From assembly GCA_030613605.1 (NCBI GenBank), contig JAUWLO010000067.1:1-9642 (forward strand): 9,642 nt of DNA. Direction: 5' to 3'. Below the pieces are notes generated by a model. It saw only the letters and a program-made list of their open reading frames with translations. It had not been told where the DNA came from and did not search any database. Origin of the DNA: Gammaproteobacteria bacterium (GTDB lineage Bacteria > Pseudomonadota > Gammaproteobacteria > SZUA-152). This document shows positions 5,296-9,642 of the stretch, piece by piece. The translations under genes were made by a program, and so were the position numbers. Position 1 is the first letter of the stretch. The number at the start of each line of letters is the position of its first letter.

Positions 5296-7779
5296 ATGTC
5301 AGGTGTAAGTGTAAAACAATTAGCTGAAGTTTTAAGTGTTTCGGTAGACCGTTTGCTCAGTCAGCTGGGTAAGGCGGGCATGGACTTCGAAAAAGAAGAC
5401 CAGACCGTTAGCGATGATGAAAAAATGAAACTTCTGGATTTTCTTCGGGATACTCACGGCGGTTCCGTGGAAAAAACTGATGAGCCAAGAAAAATAACCC
5501 TTAAACGTAAAACTGTTTCTGAGTTAAGGCACCCTTCCGGGCAGGGAAAAACGGCAACACGCGGTAAAACAGTTAATGTGGAAGTACGCAAAAAGCGCAC
5601 CTACATGAAGCGCAGCGAGGTTGTATCTGAAGAGGCGGAACGTCTCAAGGAAGAATCAGCCAAAATTGCCCAGCATCACGTAGAGCAGGAAAAAGAGGCG
5701 GAAGAAAGTCGTGCTAAGCGTGCCAAGGCAACCGAAGATAAAGCAAAAGAAGAAGCTGACATTCAGGCCAAGCAGGAAGCTTTAAAGAAAGCGGAGGAAG
5801 AAAAGGCCAAGGAAGCCGCGGCAGCGCCAGCTCAGCCACCAGCAGATAAAGGTGGTGACAAGCGCGGTAAAAAGAAAGAGAAAGAAAAATCTACAAAATA
5901 TGGCCGTAAAGAAATGCATGTCGATGCCAGCAAATCGGGGCGTCGCAAGAAAAAACCCCGTGGTCGCCGCGCTGCTGTTGCTGCAGGGCCAACCGAGCAT
6001 GGTTTCGAAAAGCCGGTAGCACCGATTGTCCGGGATGTCGCTATTCCCGAAACCATTACAGTTGGAGAGCTTGCACAAAAAATGGCAGTTAAGGCCGGAG
6101 AAGTCATCAAGGTCTTGATGGGTCTTGGTAGCATGGTGACCATTAACCAGGTGCTTGATCAGGAAACGGCATCCATTGTGGTGGAAGAAATGGGCCACAA
6201 TATTGTCTTGATTGAAGATGATGCCGTTGAAAAGGCGCTTGATTTATCTGAAGAGGAAACGGGCGAGAAAGTTACGCGTGCTCCGGCGGTTACCATCATG
6301 GGGCATGTTGATCATGGTAAAACTTCACTGCTGGACTATATTCGTAAAGCCAAGGTGGCTGCTGGTGAGGCAGGTGGTATTACCCAACACATTGGTGCCT
6401 ATCATGTAGAAACCGATCACGGTCCTATCACATTCCTGGATACACCAGGACATGCTGCTTTTACTGCAATGCGGGCACGTGGTGCGCAGGCAACCGATAT
6501 TGTTGTGTTAGTGGTTGCGGCCGACGATGGAGTTATGCCTCAAACAGAAGAAGCGATTCAACATGCAAAGGCTGCAGGTGTGCCCATAGTTGTGGCCGTC
6601 AACAAGATTGATAAAGAAGACGCTCAGCCTGATCGCGTTCGTCAGGAGCTGGTGGCTGCTGAAGTTGTGCCTGATGACTGGGGTGGTGATACGCAGTTTA
6701 TTCATGTTTCCGCACAAACGGGTGAAGGCATCGATGAATTGTTAACCGCTATCTCATTGCAGGCAGAAGTGCTTGAACTCAAGGCTGTTAAAGATGGGGC
6801 TGCACGTGGTGTTGTTATTGAATCACGGCTTGATAAAGGTCGAGGCGTGGTAGCTACGGTATTAATTCAAAGCGGTACCCTGAAAAAAGGCGATATTGTT
6901 CTGGCTGGTCAGGAGTATGGTCGTGTACGCATATTGCTGGATGAAAATGGTAAAACGATTAGTGAAGCTGGTCCTTCTATACCGGTTGAAGTGCTTGGTC
7001 TTTCCGGTGCGCCAAGTGCGGGTGACGAGGTGCTGGTTGTTGCGGATGAGCGTAAGGCTCGCGAAGTGGCTTTATTCCGTCAGGGTAAGTTCCGTGACCT
7101 GAAGATGGCTCGCCAACAGAAAGCCAAACTGGAAAGTATGTTTTCGCAGATGGAAGAGGGCGAAGTTAATACGCTTAACCTGGTTTTAAAAGCAGACGTG
7201 CAAGGTTCGGTTGAAGCATTGAGCGAGTCTCTAACCAAATTATCTACTGATGAAGTACGCGTAAAGATTGTTTCCAGCGGTGTTGGCGGAATCAATGAGT
7301 CTGATGTCAATCTGGCAGTGGCTTCGTCAGCGGTCATGATTGGTTTTAATGTTCGTGCAGATGCTTCTGCGAAACGACGTATTGAAGAAGAAGGCATTGA
7401 TCTTCATTATTACAGCATTATTTATGAAGTTATTGATGAGGTTAAACAATCTCTCAGCGGTATGCTGGCGCCAGAATTTAAAGAAGAAATTGTTGGCTTG
7501 GCAGAAGTTCGGGATGTATTCCGTTCTCCGAAGCTGGGTTCTATTGCAGGCTGCATGGTGACTGAAGGTGTAATTAAACGTAACAATCCTATTCGTGTGT
7601 TGCGCGACAATGTTGTTATCTATGAAGGCGAGCTGGAATCACTGCGTCGATTTAAAGATGATGTGCAGGATGTTCGATCTGGAACGGAATGTGGTATTGG
7701 TGTGAAAAACTACAATGACGTTAAAGTGGGTGATCAGATCGAAGTCTTCGAACAGGTTGAAGTGGCTCGATCACTTTAA
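5296..7779 (+). CDS. infB: Translation initiation factor IF-2
   Basis: IF2 is the GTPase that brings fMet-tRNA to the 30S P site and promotes subunit joining; its substrate tRNA is encoded just upstream. The protein has 827 residues (E. coli 890). It opens with an IF2_N domain (residues 2-52, VSVKQLAEVLSVSVDRLL), then a long Lys/Glu/Ala-rich linker (about 55-245, likely flexible or coiled), and a second IF2_N domain (252-303). The G domain carries G1 GHVDHGKT (336-343), G2 GGIT (360-363), G3 DTPGH (382-386), G4 NKID (436-439) and G5 SAQTGEG (from 472). Domains II, III and the fMet-tRNA-binding C domain (ending VGDQIEVFEQVEVARSL) are complete. The start lies 18 bases after nusA with AGGGG (5285-5289) as SD. 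Shorter IF2 forms from internal starts exist in E. coli; I could not assign one here. Confidence 0.99.
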   Translation: MSGVSVKQLAEVLSVSVDRLLSQLGKAGMDFEKEDQTVSDDEKMKLLDFLRDTHGGSVEKTDEPRKITLKRKTVSELRHPSGQGKTATRGKTVNVEVRKKRTYMKRSEVVSEEAERLKEESAKIAQHHVEQEKEAEESRAKRAKATEDKAKEEADIQAKQEALKKAEEEKAKEAAAAPAQPPADKGGDKRGKKKEKEKSTKYGRKEMHVDASKSGRRKKKPRGRRAAVAAGPTEHGFEKPVAPIVRDVAIPETITVGELAQKMAVKAGEVIKVLMGLGSMVTINQVLDQETASIVVEEMGHNIVLIEDDAVEKALDLSEEETGEKVTRAPAVTIMGHVDHGKTSLLDYIRKAKVAAGEAGGITQHIGAYHVETDHGPITFLDTPGHAAFTAMRARGAQATDIVVLVVAADDGVMPQTEEAIQHAKAAGVPIVVAVNKIDKEDAQPDRVRQELVAAEVVPDDWGGDTQFIHVSAQTGEGIDELLTAISLQAEVLELKAVKDGAARGVVIESRLDKGRGVVATVLIQSGTLKKGDIVLAGQEYGRVRILLDENGKTISEAGPSIPVEVLGLSGAPSAGDEVLVVADERKAREVALFRQGKFRDLKMARQQKAKLESMFSQMEEGEVNTLNLVLKADVQGSVEALSESLTKLSTDEVRVKIVSSGVGGINESDVNLAVASSAVMIGFNVRADASAKRRIEEEGIDLHYYSIIYEVIDEVKQSLSGMLAPEFKEEIVGLAEVRDVFRSPKLGSIAGCMVTEGVIKRNNPIRVLRDNVVIYEGELESLRRFKDDVQDVRSGTECGIGVKNYNDVKVGDQIEVFEQVEVARSL

Positions 7780-7835
7780 ACTATGCAATCATTAGTGGTT
7801 TCGTAACTTAAAGCAATCTGAGTAGCAGGTAGAAT

Positions 7836-8225
7836 ATGGCGAAGGAGTTTAGCCGCACTCGTCGGGTAGCGGATCAAATTCAACGTAATATGGCTGAGTT
7901 GATCCAGATGGAGTTGGGTGCCCCCCGGCTTGGTATGGTGACGGTGACCGCCGTTGATGTGACCCGCGAATTTGAGAGCGCTCGAGTATTTTTTACCGTT
8001 TTAGGTAAAGAGCTAAGCGACAAATCGCAAATCGAAGAAACGACGGCAACATTAAATCATGCGGCTGGTTTTTTACGCAGTGCCCTGGCGAAGAGATTAA
8101 AGTTAAGAACGACACCAAAGCTGATCTTTGTCTATGACAGTTCCATGGAAAAAGGCAATCAGCTCACCGATTTGATTAAATCTGCTGTAAAAACCCCCAC
8201 CGGAAACAAAACTGAGGATTCGTAG
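7836..8225 (+). CDS. rbfA: 30S ribosome-binding factor RbfA
   Basis: RbfA is a late 30S assembly factor that binds near the 16S 5' helix and the decoding centre and is needed for growth in the cold in E. coli. The protein has 129 residues (E. coli 133) and a single KH-like domain. Recognisable are SRTRRVADQIQRNMAELIQ (helix 1), MVTVTAVDVTREFESARVFF (strands), the interhelical NHAAGFLRSALAKRLKLRTTPKLIF and YDSSMEKG. The C-terminal tail (KTPTGNKTEDS) is short and likely disordered. SD is CAGGT at 7826-7830, 5 bases before the ATG. The 56-base gap from infB shows no terminator, so the gene should be cotranscribed. Confidence 0.97.
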   Translation: MAKEFSRTRRVADQIQRNMAELIQMELGAPRLGMVTVTAVDVTREFESARVFFTVLGKELSDKSQIEETTATLNHAAGFLRSALAKRLKLRTTPKLIFVYDSSMEKGNQLTDLIKSAVKTPTGNKTEDS

Positions 8226-8346
8226 GTTCACTCCCCTTGTCAGCCTGGTGCTTAATGACAATCACAAAACCTAATACAGCAACACCTGATACTAACCACA
8301 GCAGATATTAACAACAGTAAGCATTAACAACAGCGGAGCAGTAATT
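8226..8346 (+). other. A/C-rich spacer between rbfA and truB with 11-base direct repeat
   Basis: The 121-base spacer is A- and C-rich. It contains an inverted repeat TTGTCA/TGACAA (8237-8242 and 8256-8261) without a T-tract, and an exact 11-base direct repeat, ATTAACAACAG, at 8307-8317 and 8323-8333, 16 bases apart. The second copy ends just before the truB SD GGAG (8335-8338). A low-structure CAA-rich leader could aid initiation at the weak TTG start; that is inference. Confidence 0.5.
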
Positions 8347-9267
8347 TTGGCGAGACGCAGAAAACGTGGTCGGAATATCAGCGGTGTATTGTTGCTGGAT
8401 AAGCCAGCCGGCATTACATCCAATGCAGCGTTACAGGTGGTAAAACGACTTTTTGATGCCAATAAGGCGGGCCATACCGGTAGTCTGGACCCATTGGCGA
8501 CGGGAATGTTGCCGATTTGTCTGGGAGAGGCGACCAAAATTTCCGGATTTCTTTTGTCGGCCGACAAATGTTACCGCGCTGTGTGCAAATTGGGTGTGAC
8601 CACCAATAGTGGGGATGCTGACGGTGAAGTGTTGCAACAGCGCCCAGTAGAGAATATTAACGAAGCCCGAGTCAGGGAAGTACTGATGAACTTCATGGGT
8701 GACGGTAAACAGATTCCGCCGATGCATTCCGCTATAAAACGCCAGGGTGTGCCCCTCTACAAGCTGGCTCACCAGGGAATTGAGGTTGAGCGTGAAGCCA
8801 GAGATATCACCATCCACAGTCTGGATCTGGTTCGGCTGGAGGGTGACGAGCTGGAAATTGACGTTTGCTGTTCCAAAGGCACCTACATTCGTACCTTGGC
8901 TGAGGATATTGGCGAAGAGCTGGGTTGTGGAGCCCACATATCCGCCCTGAGACGTACCGGTATTGGTGCTCTCGATAATATCGAAATGCACACGCTGGAC
9001 TCGTTGACAGCGCTTGCGGAGCAACAGGATAAAGAGGCTCTGGATGGCCTGTTATTACCAACCGAGGCTGCCTTACCGGACTGGCCAGAGGTTCAGTTAT
9101 CGGCCGATGCCAGCTTTTATCTCTGTCAGGGACAGGCTGTTTTTGTCCCTCAGCTTAAAGACCGAGGCTGGGTCAGGCTGTTTGGGGTCAATAAACGCTT
9201 TCTGGGCCTGGGCACCGTGCTGGATGATGGCCGGGTTGCTCCAAAAAGGCTCTTGAGCACCCAGTAG
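8347..9267 (+). CDS. truB: tRNA pseudouridine(55) synthase TruB
   Basis: TruB isomerises U55 in the T-loop of tRNAs to pseudouridine and also acts as a tRNA folding chaperone. The protein has 306 residues (E. coli 314). The catalytic motif GHTGSLDPLATG places the nucleophile at Asp48, the same number as in E. coli, and Tyr76 (DKCYRAV) matches the active-site tyrosine. Other conserved blocks are GVLLLDKPAGITS (13-25), IPPMHSAIKRQG, CSKGTYIRTLAEDIGE and GCGAHISALRR; a C-terminal PUA-like domain (about 245-306) ends DDGRVAPKRLL. The start is TTG at 8347, supported by GGAG at 8335-8338 and by homology from residue 2. The first in-frame ATG falls after Asp48, so it cannot be the start. The usual TDT in TDTxDxxG reads T-N-S here (86-88) with Asp90 kept. 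Confidence 0.96.
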   Translation: MARRRKRGRNISGVLLLDKPAGITSNAALQVVKRLFDANKAGHTGSLDPLATGMLPICLGEATKISGFLLSADKCYRAVCKLGVTTNSGDADGEVLQQRPVENINEARVREVLMNFMGDGKQIPPMHSAIKRQGVPLYKLAHQGIEVEREARDITIHSLDLVRLEGDELEIDVCCSKGTYIRTLAEDIGEELGCGAHISALRRTGIGALDNIEMHTLDSLTALAEQQDKEALDGLLLPTEAALPDWPEVQLSADASFYLCQGQAVFVPQLKDRGWVRLFGVNKRFLGLGTVLDDGRVAPKRLLSTQ

Positions 9268-9371
9268 CTCACAATCACAGTCGCTCAGACCTATATTTTT
9301 TTGTCTCAGAATGGTCCTGGATCATGTGCAAAACCAGTGCAATAGCCATGGTGAAAACCCGTTAAATGGGG

Positions 9372-9377
9372 TAAAAT
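9372..9377 (+). promoter_or_regulatory. Candidate -10 box of an rpsO promoter
   Basis: TAAAAT (9372-9377) is a 5 of 6 match to a -10 box and would start transcription near 9384, just before the predicted rpsO pseudoknot. No good -35 is present: TGGTGA at 17-base spacing and GTGAAA at 15-base spacing are the best. In E. coli rpsO also has its own promoter besides read-through from truB. Confidence 0.35.
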
Positions 9378-9391
9378 CGCGTGCTCTTCAG

Positions 9392-9467
9392 GGGCTGGAC
9401 CTAGTAGCCGGCTCGCTGAAATCGCTAAATTTTATTAACTTTTTTATTTATTAGATTAAATACTAGG
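9392..9467 (+). promoter_or_regulatory. Predicted rpsO leader pseudoknot over the Shine-Dalgarno (S15 operator candidate)
   Basis: Stem 1 pairs 9392-9398 (GGGCTGG) with 9408-9414 (CCGGCTC), seven pairs including two G:T, around a nine-base loop (9399-9407). Seven loop bases, CCTAGTA (9400-9406), are the exact reverse complement of TACTAGG (9461-9467), which overlaps the rpsO SD AGGAG (9465-9469). This gives an H-type pseudoknot with one adenine (9399) bridging the second stem and a long A/T-rich connector. S15 in E. coli represses its own mRNA through a pseudoknot at the start site and recognises a G:U next to G:C pair; T9396:G9410 next to G9397:C9409 supplies such a pair here. Base pairing is seen; control by S15 is inferred. 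Confidence 0.5.
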
Positions 9468-9475
9468 AGACAAAA

Positions 9476-9642
9476 ATGTCTTTAGATACAGCAGAAGTAG
9501 CAAAAATTACCAAGGAACACGCCCGCTCAGAGGGTGATACCGGTTCCCCAGAAGTCCAGGTCGCATTGTTGTCCGCACGTATTACCGACCTGTCTGATCA
9601 CTTCAAAACACATATTCATGATCACCACTCGCGCCAGGGTTT
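9476..9642 (+). CDS. rpsO: 30S ribosomal protein S15, 5' part (cut by window end)
   Basis: S15 is a primary 16S rRNA-binding protein that nucleates the central domain (platform) of the 30S subunit. Fifty-five codons are visible of about 89 in the family. The sequence begins MSLDTAEVAKITKEHAR and continues with GDTGSPEVQVALLSARITDL and SDHFKTHIHDHHSRQG, matching the conserved TGSxEVQVALLT and HxxDHHSRRG blocks whose residues contact helices 20-22 of 16S rRNA. The start ATG is preceded by AGGAG (9465-9469) six bases upstream. The gene lies 208 bases after truB and has a structured leader; pnp is the expected next gene but is outside the window. Confidence 0.97.
   Translation, partial: MSLDTAEVAKITKEHARSEGDTGSPEVQVALLSARITDLSDHFKTHIHDHHSRQG

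Noticed and set aside
5947..5958. A-run in infB (AAGAAAAAACCC) as a programmed frameshift site
   Set aside because: It encodes ordinary Lys codons in the charged linker and does not form a proper X-XXY-YYZ heptamer in the reading frame.
6648..6655. GCTGGTGG, identical to the E. coli Chi octamer, in infB
   Set aside because: One copy is expected by chance and codon use, and Chi sequence varies between genera.
7830..7835. TAGAAT just before rbfA as a promoter -10 box
   Set aside because: No -35-like sequence at 16-18 bases, and a start there would fall inside the gene; it is better read as part of the ribosome-binding region.
8237..8261. TTGTCA/TGACAA inverted repeat after rbfA as a terminator
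   Set aside because: The stem is only six A/T-rich pairs and no T-tract follows.
8431..9024. Open frame of 197 codons on the minus strand inside truB
   Set aside because: Antisense to the conserved TruB catalytic region with no supporting motif or SD; a shadow.
9284..9307. T-run after truB with AGAC/GTCT flanks as a truB terminator
   Set aside because: Only four pairs around a 12-base loop that itself contains the T-run, so it lacks terminator geometry.

Overview
The window is a stretch of core chromosome from a gammaproteobacterium. All ten protein products align well, from memory, with their Escherichia coli counterparts in length and motifs, and the second half has the classic order initiator tRNA - rimP - nusA - infB - rbfA - truB - rpsO. 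Base composition looks moderate. I cannot name the genus from sequence alone. No mobile element, CRISPR array, phage gene or foreign-looking block was seen, and everything runs on the + strand.

Layout. Positions 1-2613 hold a tight gene string: the 3' two thirds of era, then recO (8-base overlap with era), pdxJ, and acpS (ATGA overlap with pdxJ). These are a ribosome-assembly GTPase, a recombination mediator, the last enzyme of pyridoxine phosphate synthesis and holo-ACP synthase; in many gammaproteobacteria they follow rnc. A tRNA promoter and an initiator tRNA-fMet (2693-2769) come next. A 421-base non-coding stretch (2770-3190) then leads to rimP, nusA, infB, rbfA and truB. A further leader with its own promoter-like box precedes rpsO (S15), which is cut by the window end.

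Function. The second half is a ribosome biogenesis and transcription/translation operon: initiator tRNA and IF2 start translation, RimP and RbfA mature the 30S subunit, NusA controls pausing, termination and antitermination, TruB makes tRNA psi55, and S15 is an early 30S binder.

The genes are ordinary; the control regions are where the interest lies. (1) After the tRNA there is a 17-codon ORF with a good Shine-Dalgarno (SD) sequence. Its stop codon lies in the loop of an intrinsic terminator, which looks like a translation-sensitive attenuator ahead of the nusA operon. (2) A near-consensus promoter follows, with a second terminator-like hairpin between it and rimP, so read-through could be set at two points. 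(3) The rpsO leader can form an H-type pseudoknot in which seven bases of a hairpin loop pair with the rpsO SD, a plausible S15 autoregulatory element. (4) The initiator tRNA has a U1:U72 mismatch rather than the usual C1:A72, and an 8-bp trailer hairpin uses its CCA end. All of these are read by eye and have not been folded or tested.
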